Shown here: one piece after another, positions 38,858-47,679 of the stretch
Layout of the letters: each line of letters begins with the position of its first letter
How positions within the stretch are numbered: the stretch's first letter is position 1
Assembly: GCF_937900395.1 (NCBI RefSeq)
Contig: NZ_CALCDX010000215.1
Location: 34,692 to 98,691 of the forward strand
Length of the DNA: 64,000 nucleotides
Direction of reading: 5' to 3'
Source of the DNA: an uncultured Caulobacter sp.
GTDB taxonomy: Bacteria; Pseudomonadota; Alphaproteobacteria; Caulobacterales; Caulobacteraceae
Translations under genes and position numbers: made by a program
The notes under the pieces: model-generated
Told to the model about the DNA's origin: nothing
The model's database searches: none
Seen by the model: only the letters and a program-made list of their open reading frames with translations

Positions 38858-41203
38858 CTAGAACTTGGTTTCCACCTTGAGCCCGAAGTAGCGGTCGCTG
38901 TCGCGCGACAGCACCTGGGTCACGAAGTGGACGCCGTACGAGCCGAAGCCGTCGCCGATGCCGGTGACGAAGTGCTCGTTCAGCAGGTTGTTGACGAACA
39001 GGGTCGCCTTGACGTCGCCGCGCGCGACCGAGGCCGAGGCGTTGAGCACGCCATAGGCCTTCTGCTCGGCCAGCGGGTTGCCCAGCAGGTCGAAATTGAC
39101 CTTGCTCTGGTACTGGTAGTTGACCGTGAAGACGCCCGTCAGATCGCTGGCCAGCTCACGCGTGACCGTGCCGCCCAGATTGACCTTGAACTTCGGGCTG
39201 TTGGGCAGCTGGGTGTTCGAGCGGTCCTGGACGTTGCCCAGGCCGACCGGATTGGTCGAGGGCGCGCAGCCCGTCCCCGTCTGGGCCTGGCCGGGATAGC
39301 AGGCCGCGTTCGGGAACGAGATCACCTTGGCGTCGGTATAGGCGGCCGAGGCGTCCAGGCGCAGCCACTCGACCGGCATGGCCTGGGCTTCGACCTCGAG
39401 GCCCTTGGTGCGCAGCTTGCCGACGTTGTTCAGCTTCTGCTGCAGGGCGCCGTTGATGTACTGCGACGACTGGGCCTGGAAGTTGTCGTAGTCGGTGTAG
39501 AAGGCCGCGACGTTCAGCTGGAGACGGTTGTCCAGGAAGCGGCTTTTCAGGCCCGCCTCGTAGGACTTCGACTTCTCGGGCTGCACCGGGTTCTGGGTGC
39601 GAAGCGGGGTGTAGCCGGACGAGATGTCGTAGGCGAAACCCTTATAGCCGGTGGCCGCGCTGGCGTAGACCGAGACGCGCGGCGCGAGCTCCTGGTTCAG
39701 CGACAGCTTCCAGGTGGCGACCGTGTCCTCGTTGCTGCCGGCGCAGAACTGGCTGCCCGCGCCGCAGGTGCCGATGCTGGTCGGCGAGACATAGACCGTC
39801 GCGTTGGAGAGCAGGTTGACGAAGCTGTCCTCGATCCGCTCGTTGTTGAGGCGCACCGCGCCGCTGACGGTGGTGTTGGTCGGGAACTTGTAGTCCACAC
39901 CGGCGAAGGCCGCGACGCTGCGGGTGCTCTGCCAGCCGGTCCACTTGGCCAGGATCAGGGCCGGGCCGCGCTGGAAGTCGCGGGTAGTCTTGGCGTCGGC
40001 GTAGAAGGCGCCGACCACGTAGGACAGCGGGCCTTCGCCCTTGGACGTCAGGCGCACTTCCTGGGTGAACGAGGTCGAGTGATAGGGGCCGGAATTGCTC
40101 ACCCCGAGACCCGGCGCGATCGGGGTGGTCACGTTCGGCGCGGTCCCGTTGACCGCCAGGTTGGTGCCGTCGACGTCGGCCGAGAAGTTATACTTCCAGT
40201 CCTGGTACGAGGTGACCGAGATCAGGTTCGCGAAGCCCAGGTCATAGGTCAGCTTGCCGCTGAAGCTGGCCTGCTTGTTCTCGGTGAAGCCGTCGTTGTC
40301 GACGCGAGTCTTGCGGTTGGCCGCGCCGGGCGTGATGCCGGCCAGGGCGGGCAGGATCGAGACGCCGTTGTACTTCGGAATGACCGGTGTGGTCGCGCCG
40401 GCCGGCAGGTAGTTCAGGTCAATGAAGCGCAGGGTGGCGGCCGTGCCGTCCGACTTGGACTTGGCGTAGGAGCCGTTTAGCGACAGCACCAGCTTGTCGG
40501 TCAGCTCGGTCCGCAGCTTGCCGCGCACGCCGTACGAGGTGTTGTCGTTCAGCTTGTGGCCGTTGGCCAGGTTGTCGACGTTGCCGTCCCAGTGATTGTA
40601 GTAGGCGCCCAGGCGGAAGCCGGTCTTGTCGCTGATCGGGCCCGAGATCGCGCCGTCGGCCTTGTAGCCGTTGTCGGTGGTCACCGTGGCCGAGGCCCGG
40701 CCGCTGAAGACGACCGACGGCTCCTGGGTGACGATATTGATCGCGCCGGCGCTGGCGTTCTTGCCAAACAGCGTGCCCTGCGGGCCGCGCAGCACTTCGA
40801 TGCGCTCGACGTCGGTCAGGTTGTCGAAAGCCTGGGCCTGCTGGACGACCGGCACGTCGTCGATGATGACGGCCACCGAGGGCTCGACGCCGATCGAGAA
40901 GGCGTAAGTGCCGATGCCGCGCAGGATGATGGCGTTGTTCGGCGAGGCGGTGCTTTGGCTCAAGGTCAACGAGGCGGCCGCGCGGGTCAGGTCGGCGAAC
41001 TCGTTGATGCGCTGGTTCTGAATCGTCTCGCCCGTCAGGGCGGTGACCGCCACCGGCACGCTCTGCAGGTTGGCCGAACGCTTGGTCGCCGTGACGACGA
41101 TTTCCTCAAGGCCCGTGGTCTCGTTCTTGTCTTGCGCCGCCGCGAGGCTCGGCGCGGCCAGGACGCACGACGCCGCGCTCGCAAGCAGGATCAGCTTACG
41201 CAT
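38858..41203 (-). CDS. TonB-dependent receptor
   Basis: A 781-residue receptor with a signal peptide (MRKLILLASAASCVLAAPSL), TonB box LEEIVVTATKRS, plug motifs (LRGIGTYAFSIGVEPSVAVI, IEVLRGPQGTLFGKNASAGA) and a barrel ending in Phe (YFGLKVETKF). This is the shorter, IroN/FepA-like kind common in Caulobacter and sphingomonads. It lies 44 bases after the glpD stop and before the esterase, and there is little room for a separate promoter. Cotranscription with glpD suggests a glycerol- or acylglycerol-derived substrate, which is my inference. Confidence 0.9.
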   Translation of the reverse strand: MRKLILLASAASCVLAAPSLAAAQDKNETTGLEEIVVTATKRSANLQSVPVAVTALTGETIQNQRINEFADLTRAAASLTLSQSTASPNNAIILRGIGTYAFSIGVEPSVAVIIDDVPVVQQAQAFDNLTDVERIEVLRGPQGTLFGKNASAGAINIVTQEPSVVFSGRASATVTTDNGYKADGAISGPISDKTGFRLGAYYNHWDGNVDNLANGHKLNDNTSYGVRGKLRTELTDKLVLSLNGSYAKSKSDGTAATLRFIDLNYLPAGATTPVIPKYNGVSILPALAGITPGAANRKTRVDNDGFTENKQASFSGKLTYDLGFANLISVTSYQDWKYNFSADVDGTNLAVNGTAPNVTTPIAPGLGVSNSGPYHSTSFTQEVRLTSKGEGPLSYVVGAFYADAKTTRDFQRGPALILAKWTGWQSTRSVAAFAGVDYKFPTNTTVSGAVRLNNERIEDSFVNLLSNATVYVSPTSIGTCGAGSQFCAGSNEDTVATWKLSLNQELAPRVSVYASAATGYKGFAYDISSGYTPLRTQNPVQPEKSKSYEAGLKSRFLDNRLQLNVAAFYTDYDNFQAQSSQYINGALQQKLNNVGKLRTKGLEVEAQAMPVEWLRLDASAAYTDAKVISFPNAACYPGQAQTGTGCAPSTNPVGLGNVQDRSNTQLPNSPKFKVNLGGTVTRELASDLTGVFTVNYQYQSKVNFDLLGNPLAEQKAYGVLNASASVARGDVKATLFVNNLLNEHFVTGIGDGFGSYGVHFVTQVLSRDSDRYFGLKVETKF

Positions 41204-41247
41204 AATACCCTCCCTAAGTTGTTGATTTTTATTTTGTTGTGGACTGG

Positions 41248-42792
41248 CTAAACCGTTATTTCCGTCTGGTCAAGCCAATCTTGAGAAGTGGTCAAACAGC
41301 TCCCCGGGCGGCGCTTGCGGAGGTAGGCCTCCACGCGCGCGGCGCCATCGGGTGGCAGGTGCAGGCCCAGCTTGGTGCGTCGATAGAGGATGTCCTCGGC
41401 GGTGCGGGCCCACTCTATCGAGACGAGATAGTCGATCTCTGCGGCATAAAGTCCCGCGCCGAAGGCCTCGCCGAGATCGGCGAGGCTCCTGGCGTCGGCG
41501 GCGATCGCACGGGCCCGCGTCCCGTAGGATCGCGCCCAGCGTGCGGCCAGGTCTTCCGGAAGAAACGGGAACTCGGCGCGGAGCGCCCGGGCCAGGGCGG
41601 CGCGGTCGAGATCGGGCAGGTCGCCCCCCGGTAGGACGGCGCCTTGCGTCCAGGACGGACCCGCCTTGGGGAAAAACGACGCCAGGCGGCTCATCGCCTG
41701 ATCCGCCAGGTGGCGATAGGTGGTGATCTTGCCGCCGAACACCGACAGCACCGGCGCCTCGCCGTTCGACGCATCGACCTCCAGGACATAGTCGCGGGTC
41801 ACCGCCGAGGCGTTGTCGGCGTGGTCGTCGAACAGCGGGCGCACGCCCGCATAGCTCCAGACCACGTCGCTGGGCGCGATCGGGCGGGCGAAGTAGCGGT
41901 TGATGCTCGCGCAGAGATAATCGACCTCCTCGGCCGAGATCTTGGCCGGCCCGGGCGGCGCGTCCCACGCGACATCCGTCGTGCCGATCAGCGTGAACCG
42001 GTCCTCGTAGGGGATGGCGAAGACGATCCGGCGGTCCGGGTTCTGCAGCATGTAGGCCTGGTCGCCCTCGAACAGGCGCGGCACGACGATGTGGCTGCCC
42101 TTGATCAGGCGCGCGCCGCTTCCGGTCTTCACGTCCAAGGCGCCGGTCAGAACCTCCGAAACCCACGGGCCGGCGGCGTTGACGATCGCGCGGGCGCGGA
42201 CCGTGCGCTCGGGGCCGTCGACGGGCTTCAGCCGCGCTTCCCAGGCCGCGCCCACCCTGCGGGCGGAGACCAGCTTGGTGCGGGTCTCGACCGTCGCGCC
42301 GCGCTCGTAGGCGTCCAGCGCGTTCAGGGTCACCAGCCGGGCGTCATCGACCCAGCAATCGGAATAGACGAAGGCCTTGCGATAGTCCGGTCGCAGCGAC
42401 GCCCCTTCGGGCGCGCCTTTCAGGTTCAGGCCGCGCGAGCCCGGCAGCCGCTTGCGGCCGCCGAGGTGGTCGTAGAGGAACAGGCCCAGCCGCACCAGCC
42501 AGGCGGGACGGGTGGCGTGGGCGTGCGGCAGCACGAAACGCAGCGGCCAGATGATATGCGGCGCCATCGCCAGCAGCGTCTCGCGCTCCTCGAGCGCCTC
42601 GCGGACCAGCTTGAACTCATAATATTCGAGATAGCGCAGGCCGCCGTGCACCAGCTTGGTGCTGGCCGAAGACGTCGCGCTGGCCAGATCGTTCTGTTCG
42701 ACCAGCAGCACCGACAGCCCGCGTCCCGCCGCGTCCCGGGCTATGCCCGCGCCGTTGACGCCCCCGCCGACCACCAGAAGGTCGAACTCCAT
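41248..42792 (-). CDS. glpD: aerobic glycerol-3-phosphate dehydrogenase
   Basis: A 514-residue membrane-associated FAD enzyme oxidising glycerol-3-phosphate to dihydroxyacetone phosphate with quinone as acceptor. FAD site DLLVVGGGVNGAGIARDAAG at the N-terminus, then STKLVHGGLRYLEYYEFKLV, and LIGTTDVAWDAPPGPAKISA in the middle, are GlpD hallmarks. It diverges from a DeoR/GlpR regulator across repeated TTTCG/CGAAA motifs. No glpK or glpF is in the window; instead a TonB receptor and esterase follow. Confidence 0.93.
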   Translation of the reverse strand: MEFDLLVVGGGVNGAGIARDAAGRGLSVLLVEQNDLASATSSASTKLVHGGLRYLEYYEFKLVREALEERETLLAMAPHIIWPLRFVLPHAHATRPAWLVRLGLFLYDHLGGRKRLPGSRGLNLKGAPEGASLRPDYRKAFVYSDCWVDDARLVTLNALDAYERGATVETRTKLVSARRVGAAWEARLKPVDGPERTVRARAIVNAAGPWVSEVLTGALDVKTGSGARLIKGSHIVVPRLFEGDQAYMLQNPDRRIVFAIPYEDRFTLIGTTDVAWDAPPGPAKISAEEVDYLCASINRYFARPIAPSDVVWSYAGVRPLFDDHADNASAVTRDYVLEVDASNGEAPVLSVFGGKITTYRHLADQAMSRLASFFPKAGPSWTQGAVLPGGDLPDLDRAALARALRAEFPFLPEDLAARWARSYGTRARAIAADARSLADLGEAFGAGLYAAEIDYLVSIEWARTAEDILYRRTKLGLHLPPDGAARVEAYLRKRRPGSCLTTSQDWLDQTEITV

Positions 42793-42809
42793 CTCTGGCT
42801 CCTTATGCC

Positions 42810-42906
42810 TTTCGTGTGGTTAGCGTATTGCTTTCGAAGTCGCAATTTCGAAATTCAAAACGAAACCTAATGTGAAGAAGCGCGCGAGAAAGCGAAAGTT
42901 CCGAAA
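42810..42906. promoter_or_regulatory. TTTCG/CGAAA operator cluster between glpD and glpR
   Basis: TTTCG occurs at 42810, 42832 and 42846, and CGAAA at 42861, 42893 and 42902. The inner copies form TTTCGAA-like dyads. Direct and inverted half-sites of this kind are typical for DeoR/GlpR-family repressors, and the cluster covers the divergent promoter. Confidence 0.45.
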
Positions 42907-42961
42907 GGCGTGCTGGTCAAGGACGACGTCCACGCGCTAAGCGAGGATTGGAGGTGCGTTG

Positions 42962-43732
42962 ATGGCTATCGAGGAGCGGCACGAGGCGATTCTCGCCCTC
43001 GCTCGGAAGAGCGGGCGGGTAACGGTCGAGGCTCTGTCCGACCAGCTTCAGGTCTCGCGCCAGACCATCCGCAAGGATCTCAACGACCTGTGCGACCAGG
43101 GCCTGCTGAACCGCGTGCACGGCGGCGCCGTCATCGGGGCGGGGGGAGTCGACAACCTGGAATACGAGGCGCGGCGCGTGCTGGCGCGCGAGGCCAAGGA
43201 GGCGATCGGCGCGGCCGCGGCGGCGCTGATCCCCGAGAAGGCTTCGCTGTTCATCAACATCGGCACGACGACCGAAGAGGTCGCCAAGGCGCTTCAAGGG
43301 CGCGCGGGCCTGCTGGTGATCACCAACAACCTCAACGTCGTCGATATCCTGGCGGCCTCGCCGGGGATCGAAGTCATCGTCGTCGGCGGGCGCGTGCGCA
43401 GCGCGGATCGCGCCTCTGTGGGCGCCTTCGCGGTCGACTTCATCCGCAACTTCAAGGTCGATTTCGCAATCATCGGCGCGTCGGCCATGGACGAGGATGG
43501 GTCGCTGCTCGACTTCGACATCAACGAGGTCCAGGTCTCGCAGACCATCATCCAGAGCTCGCGTCGCGTGATCCTGGTCGCCGACAGCCAGAAGCTGGGG
43601 CGTCCCGCGCCGGTGCGGATCGGTCACATCGGCGACGTCCACGTCTTCGTCACCGACCGGCTGGACAGCCCAGAGCTGGCGGCGAAGTGCGAGGTCGAGG
43701 GCGTGCGGGTGATCGAGGCGTCGCCCCGCTAA
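42962..43732 (+). CDS. glpR: DeoR/GlpR-family transcriptional repressor
   Basis: A 256-residue regulator: N-terminal winged helix (RHEAILALARKSGRVTVEAL, LQVSRQTIRKDLNDLCDQGL then NRVHGGAV) and a C-terminal sugar-phosphate sensor domain (LFINIGTTTEEVAKAL, ITNNLNVVDIL). In GlpR the sensor binds glycerol-3-phosphate and releases DNA. ATG 42962 has GGAGG seven bases upstream. Being divergent from glpD, it most likely represses glpD and the downstream TonB receptor and esterase genes. Confidence 0.9.
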   Translation: MAIEERHEAILALARKSGRVTVEALSDQLQVSRQTIRKDLNDLCDQGLLNRVHGGAVIGAGGVDNLEYEARRVLAREAKEAIGAAAAALIPEKASLFINIGTTTEEVAKALQGRAGLLVITNNLNVVDILAASPGIEVIVVGGRVRSADRASVGAFAVDFIRNFKVDFAIIGASAMDEDGSLLDFDINEVQVSQTIIQSSRRVILVADSQKLGRPAPVRIGHIGDVHVFVTDRLDSPELAAKCEVEGVRVIEASPR

Positions 43733-43742
43733 ACAGCGCGTC

Positions 43743-44381
43743 CTAGAGCTTGACGAACGGCGCCAGCCACCGACCCAGGCGCCCGGGCAGCACGATCTGG
43801 CCGTCCAGCGCCGCGACGCACAGGCAAGGCTCGGGCGAGACCACGCGGGGCTGGTGCGTCACCTTCGGATCGGCTTCCTCGAAGTCGCCCTCGGCGAAGA
43901 CGCCGTCCTCGGTGGCGTAGGCGCCGCTGATCACGCAGGTCAGCTCGACGCCGCCATGGGTGTGACGCGGCGCGCATTGGCCCGGCGCGATCCGCAGCAG
44001 GATCACGCGGCAGTCGCCATCGCGCGGTCCGATCACATTGCGCACATGCACGCCAGGGCCGACCCAGCGCCAGGGGCCCAGCGGCAGGTCGCGCAGGGGC
44101 GCGGGCAGGGACGGGTCAGCGGATTTCGGCGAAACCGGTGTCTCGATCTCGACCGGCGCGTCTAGCAGAGCCAGCGCCGCATCACGGGCGCCGGCGCCAA
44201 GCGCGATCGGTTCGGCGTCCTCGAGCAGGGCCCCGCCGACGGCGCGGCCCAGATCGGCCCAGGGACGCGTCTCGGGCTTCAGCGCCAGGTGCGTGGCGAC
44301 GACCACGGCCTCGGGCGCGCTGAGGGTGCCGGCGGCGTAGGCCAGCAGCCGTTCTTCGCTGGGTTGGCGACGCAGGCTCAT
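43743..44381 (-). CDS. chrR: ChrR-type cupin anti-sigma factor lacking zinc ligands
   Basis: A 212-residue two-domain anti-sigma factor. The N-terminal sigma-binding domain (LLAYAAGTLSAPEAVVVATH) aligns residue for residue with R. sphaeroides ChrR, whose zinc ligands are H6, H31, C35 and C38. Here only H31 remains; the others are Q6, K35 and T38. The C-terminal cupin keeps its metal ligands H140, H142, E146 (PRHTHGGVEL) and H176. ChrR normally holds the ECF sigma factor inactive until singlet oxygen or organic peroxide triggers release. It overlaps the sigma gene by four bases. Zinc-free sigma binding is possible, so it is probably functional but atypical. Confidence 0.85.
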   Translation of the reverse strand: MSLRRQPSEERLLAYAAGTLSAPEAVVVATHLALKPETRPWADLGRAVGGALLEDAEPIALGAGARDAALALLDAPVEIETPVSPKSADPSLPAPLRDLPLGPWRWVGPGVHVRNVIGPRDGDCRVILLRIAPGQCAPRHTHGGVELTCVISGAYATEDGVFAEGDFEEADPKVTHQPRVVSPEPCLCVAALDGQIVLPGRLGRWLAPFVKL

Positions 44382-44992
44382 GCGGCGCCTCCGCCGTCGC
44401 GCTCGATGAAGGCGCGCAGTTTCATCATGCCGAAGCGGATCCGCGCCTTGACGGTTCCGAGGGGGACGCCCAGGGCCTGGGAGATCTGGGTGTGGGTTTG
44501 CTCGTGGAAGAAGGCCATCTCGATTGCTCGGGCTTGGTCCGGATTCAGGGTCCGCATCGCGGCCCTGACCAGTTCGGCGTCCTGGGCGCCGCTGAGGATT
44601 GCATCGGGCTGTTCGGGTTCGTCCGCGGCCAGCGCCAAGTCGGCGGCGTAGACGCTGGCGTCGCCGCGCCGCAGGCTGTCGATGCGCAGGTTGCGCGCGA
44701 TGGTGAAGATCCAGGCGGCCGAGGAGGCGCGCTCCGGGTTGAACAGGTGCGCCTTCCGCCAGACGCTAAGCAGGGTCTCCTGCGCCAGTTCCTCGGCGGC
44801 GGCGGCTGGAGAGCCGCTGCGCATCAGCAGCGCCTTCACGCGCGGCGCGTAGTGGTCGAACAGCGTCGCGAAGGCCTCGCGGTCGCGATCGGTCGCGATC
44901 CGCAGCACGCAGTCGTCAAAGTCGCGCGACGTGGTCGTCACGGCGCGATGTCGAGAGCTGGGTTGGGCGGCCTGAGTCGCATGCATGTCCAT
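44378..44992 (-). CDS. rpoE: ECF sigma factor (RpoE/ChrR group)
   Basis: A 204-residue ECF sigma factor. Region 2: FATLFDHYAPRVKALLMRSG to SAAWIFTIARNLRIDSLRRG; region 4: MRTLNPDQARAIEMAFFHEQ, TQISQALGVPLGTVKARIR. The QARAIEMAFFxxxTHxQIxxxLGxPLGTVK signature marks the group partnered by ChrR, which responds to singlet oxygen and peroxides. The start may be 44992 or the second ATG at 44986. It lies 30 bases after the DUF1365 gene, so it may be read both with the FAD/DUF1365 genes and from its own promoter. Confidence 0.9.
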   Translation of the reverse strand: MDMHATQAAQPSSRHRAVTTTSRDFDDCVLRIATDRDREAFATLFDHYAPRVKALLMRSGSPAAAAEELAQETLLSVWRKAHLFNPERASSAAWIFTIARNLRIDSLRRGDASVYAADLALAADEPEQPDAILSGAQDAELVRAAMRTLNPDQARAIEMAFFHEQTHTQISQALGVPLGTVKARIRFGMMKLRAFIERDGGGAA

Positions 44993-45020
44993 GATACGCC
45001 GAATGGCTCTGTTTGGATGA
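44993..45020 (-). promoter_or_regulatory. possible ECF-type promoter of the sigma gene
   Basis: On the minus strand TCATCC (45020-45015) and CGTATC (44998-44993) are separated by 16 bases. If real, transcription would begin near the ATG at 44986, giving a leaderless message. This is weak evidence without other members of the regulon. Confidence 0.3.
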
Positions 45021-45022
45021 CT

Positions 45023-45799
45023 CTAGCTTTGGGGCGCGGCGCCGAGAGTGACGGGCTCGGGCGGCAGGGGCGGGCGGGGGCGCAGCCAGATGCCGCGTGC
45101 GACGATCCGGATCGCCTCCCAATGGATGCCCACGATGACCTTGAAACTGAGCAGCGGATGCTTCAGCCACGCCTTCAGCAGATTGGCGTCGGTGAGGCCG
45201 CGGCGCTCTCCGCCGAATCGCGCGGTCAGGACCGCGTCGTCGCCGCGACGGGCCGAGACGTTGACCACGACGGCCTCGCCTGGCGGGAGGATGTCGAAGT
45301 CGTAGGTCAGGTCCATGTCCATGAACGGCGAGACGAAGAAGCGCTTGGGCGCGCTCTGCCGCACCGGCGCGACGCCGGGCTCGGGCGCGGCGGCCAGATA
45401 GCTGTGGCGCTGGCCGAAGGTGTTGCGCACCTCGTAGAGGATCGCGGCCAACTCGCCGTCGGCCCGGTGGCAGAAGTACAGGCTCAGCGGATTGAAGCCG
45501 TAGCCCAGGATACGCGGCATGCAGAGCAGGCGCACGGGCCCGTCGGCTTCGATGCCCGCTTCGGCCAGGCGCGCGCGAGCATAGGCCTTCAGGTCGCCGC
45601 CCGAGCGGTCGCCGTGATCGGCGGCGCGGAACGACATCAGCCCGAACGGACCGAACTTCAGCACCCGCAGCCTGGCCGCCAGGCAGGACAGCTCGTCCAG
45701 GTCCAGCAGCAGCATGAAGATGCGATAGCGCAGGCGATGCGAGGCGGGCGAGAACCGCCGGTGCGTCACGACCCCCTCGTAGATCGCCGAGGCGCTCAT
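45023..45799 (-). CDS. DUF1365 family protein
   Basis: A 258-residue protein beginning MSASAIYEGVVTHRRFSPAS and containing the family signatures RYRIFMLLLDLDEL, PRILGYGFNPLSLYFCH and FFVSPFMDMDLTYDFDI. DUF1365 proteins are regularly encoded between an FAD amine-oxidase-like protein and a cyclopropane-fatty-acid-synthase-like enzyme in ECF/ChrR regulons; here the synthase is absent. The ATG at 45799 lies two bases after the FAD gene stop. The function is unsettled; a role in membrane-lipid modification under photo-oxidative stress is suggested by context. Confidence 0.88.
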   Translation of the reverse strand: MSASAIYEGVVTHRRFSPASHRLRYRIFMLLLDLDELSCLAARLRVLKFGPFGLMSFRAADHGDRSGGDLKAYARARLAEAGIEADGPVRLLCMPRILGYGFNPLSLYFCHRADGELAAILYEVRNTFGQRHSYLAAAPEPGVAPVRQSAPKRFFVSPFMDMDLTYDFDILPPGEAVVVNVSARRGDDAVLTARFGGERRGLTDANLLKAWLKHPLLSFKVIVGIHWEAIRIVARGIWLRPRPPLPPEPVTLGAAPQS

Positions 45800-45801
45800 C
45801 G

Positions 45802-47166
45802 TCACGCGGCCTGTTCCAGCCGTTGCGGCGCGCGCAGCGGGATGCGGCCGTTCTCGTCGGCCACGGTCCAGGGGCGGCGGACGCCACCCAGCTGCTCGGC
45901 CACGGCAAGGCCCGACTGCAAGCCGTCCTCGTGGAAGCCCGCGCCGAAATAGGCGCCGCAGAACCAGGTCCGACGCACGCCCTGCAGGCTCCAAAGATCG
46001 TTCTGCGCCGTCAGGGCGCCGGCGTCGAAGTGCGGATGTTCGAAGCTGCGGACCTGGCGGACCAGTTCCTCGCGCGGCGCGATATGCGGGTTCAGAGTCA
46101 CGAACAGCGGCGGCGCGCCCTTCAGGCTCTGCAGGTGGTTCATCCAGTAGCTGACGCAGCCGCTGGCCGGATCGTCGCGCCGGCCCAGGTGGTTCCAGCT
46201 GGCCCAGGCCAGACGCCGGCGCGGCATCAGGCGCTTGTCCTGGTGCAGCACGACCTCGTTGGTCGTGTAGCGGAACGCGCTCAGCACCGAACGCTCGCGC
46301 GCGTCGGCGTCGGCCAGCAGCGACAGGGTGGTGGGCGCGTGGGTGGCGAACACCACGTGGTCGAAGGTGCTCTCGCCCCCATCGGCCTCGACGATCTTCA
46401 CGCCGGCGTCGGAGCGCGTCACGGCCTTGATCCGCGCCGACAGGCGAACCTTTCCATTGAAGGCCGCGCCCAGGGCGTCGACATAGGCGCGGCTGCCGCC
46501 GTCCACCGTCCGCCAGGTGCGGCGGCCGACGAAGCGCAGCAGGTCGTGGTTCTCGAAGAAGCGGATGAAGGCCGCGGCGGGGTGCTCGCCGGCGCCCTCG
46601 ATGGTCGCCGACCAGATCGCCGCCGCCATCGGCAGCAGGTGGTCCTGGCTGAGCGCCGCGCCGTAACCGTTGTCGCGCAGGTACTGGCTCAGGGAGACGA
46701 CCGGGTCGAGCGTCGCCAGGTGTCCGGGCGCGGTGCGGTAGAAGCGGTTCAGGTCGCGCAGCATCGACCAAAAGCGCGGGCGCAGCAGCGCGCTGGGCTG
46801 GGCGAACAGCGAGGCCAGGCTCTTGCTGCCATACTCCAGGTCGCCGTCGTCCAGCGAGATGGCCAGCGACATGTCGGCGTGCTTGGTCGGCGTGCCCAGA
46901 TGCCGGAACAGCGCCGTCAGGTTCGGATAGTTGAACTCGTTGTAGACGATGAAGCCCATGTCCACCGGGACGGGCCCCTTGGCAGTCTGGACCTCGACCG
47001 TGTGGGCGTGGCCGCCCAGGCGGTCGGCGGATTCGAACAGGGTGACGTCGTGACGTTGGCTCAGAAGCCAGGCGTTGGAGAGGCCCGAAATCCCGGCGCC
47101 GATCACGGCGATTCGCAGGGGAACGCCTTCAGGATTCGCCGGAAACTCTCCGTGCAAGGGCCTCAT
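45802..47166 (-). CDS. FAD-dependent amine-oxidase-like oxidoreductase
   Basis: A 454-residue flavoprotein with a Rossmann start (RIAVIGAGISGLSNAWLLSQ) and a TFDHVVFATHAPTTLSLLAD segment in the middle, typical of NAD(P)-binding/amine-oxidase-like proteins related to desaturases. It is probably first in the unit FAD protein, DUF1365, ECF sigma, ChrR, all on the minus strand with gaps of 30 bases or less. Homologues occur in ECF/ChrR regulons and are thought to modify lipids. Ribosome site AGGAG precedes ATG 47166. Confidence 0.87.
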   Translation of the reverse strand: MRPLHGEFPANPEGVPLRIAVIGAGISGLSNAWLLSQRHDVTLFESADRLGGHAHTVEVQTAKGPVPVDMGFIVYNEFNYPNLTALFRHLGTPTKHADMSLAISLDDGDLEYGSKSLASLFAQPSALLRPRFWSMLRDLNRFYRTAPGHLATLDPVVSLSQYLRDNGYGAALSQDHLLPMAAAIWSATIEGAGEHPAAAFIRFFENHDLLRFVGRRTWRTVDGGSRAYVDALGAAFNGKVRLSARIKAVTRSDAGVKIVEADGGESTFDHVVFATHAPTTLSLLADADARERSVLSAFRYTTNEVVLHQDKRLMPRRRLAWASWNHLGRRDDPASGCVSYWMNHLQSLKGAPPLFVTLNPHIAPREELVRQVRSFEHPHFDAGALTAQNDLWSLQGVRRTWFCGAYFGAGFHEDGLQSGLAVAEQLGGVRRPWTVADENGRIPLRAPQRLEQAA

Positions 47167-47271
47167 CGACGGTCTCCTGGAGTTCGGCGCAAAACGCGCG
47201 CTTGCTCCTAGCTACGGTGGAGGGCTCCGAGCGGATGCGTGTCCCCGGTGAAGTTTTTCGAGGCGGCGCCG

Positions 47272-47511
47272 CTACTGGGATGGCGGGGCCATAGCGTGGA
47301 GGGACGAGGCGCCGTCCCAGATCGTTCGGCCAACCCTGTCGCGGACGCGGATGCGCACCTCGATGTCGCCCTTGGCCACCAGCGCGTGGTCGCGCAGAAT
47401 TTCGGAAAGCAGAAGAACCGCCTGGCGAACGGCGGTCGCATCGTCGTCCGCGATCAGGACCTCTTGGGTCTCGGCCGCGCCGCTCTTGATGTCGAAGTGG
47501 TAGGTCTTCAT
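47272..47511 (-). CDS. small DUF6894-like protein
   Basis: A 79-residue protein starting MKTYHFDIKSGAAETQEVLI. The aromatic start with F-D-x-x-x-G, an Asp-rich stretch and an alpha helix (AVRQAVLLLSEILRDHALVA) fit the small DUF6894 proteins common in alphaproteobacteria, whose function is unknown. ATG 47511 is preferred to the frame start at 47550. It stands alone between the FAD gene and a Crp-family gene. Confidence 0.65.
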   Translation of the reverse strand: MKTYHFDIKSGAAETQEVLIADDDATAVRQAVLLLSEILRDHALVAKGDIEVRIRVRDRVGRTIWDGASSLHAMAPPSQ

Positions 47512-47679
47512 CCGCGCACCACGCACACTGTCGCCGGGCGACCATCTCACGCCAGATCAAGGACCGGTTCGGAGCCGGTGTTCCGAGCGCGCGTGGGCAA
47601 TGCGCGATGAAGGCGTCTTTCAGCGCCGGAGGGCGCTTTCCCGTGGCCCTGTTTCCGATCAATTGATCGAGGGCGCGGA

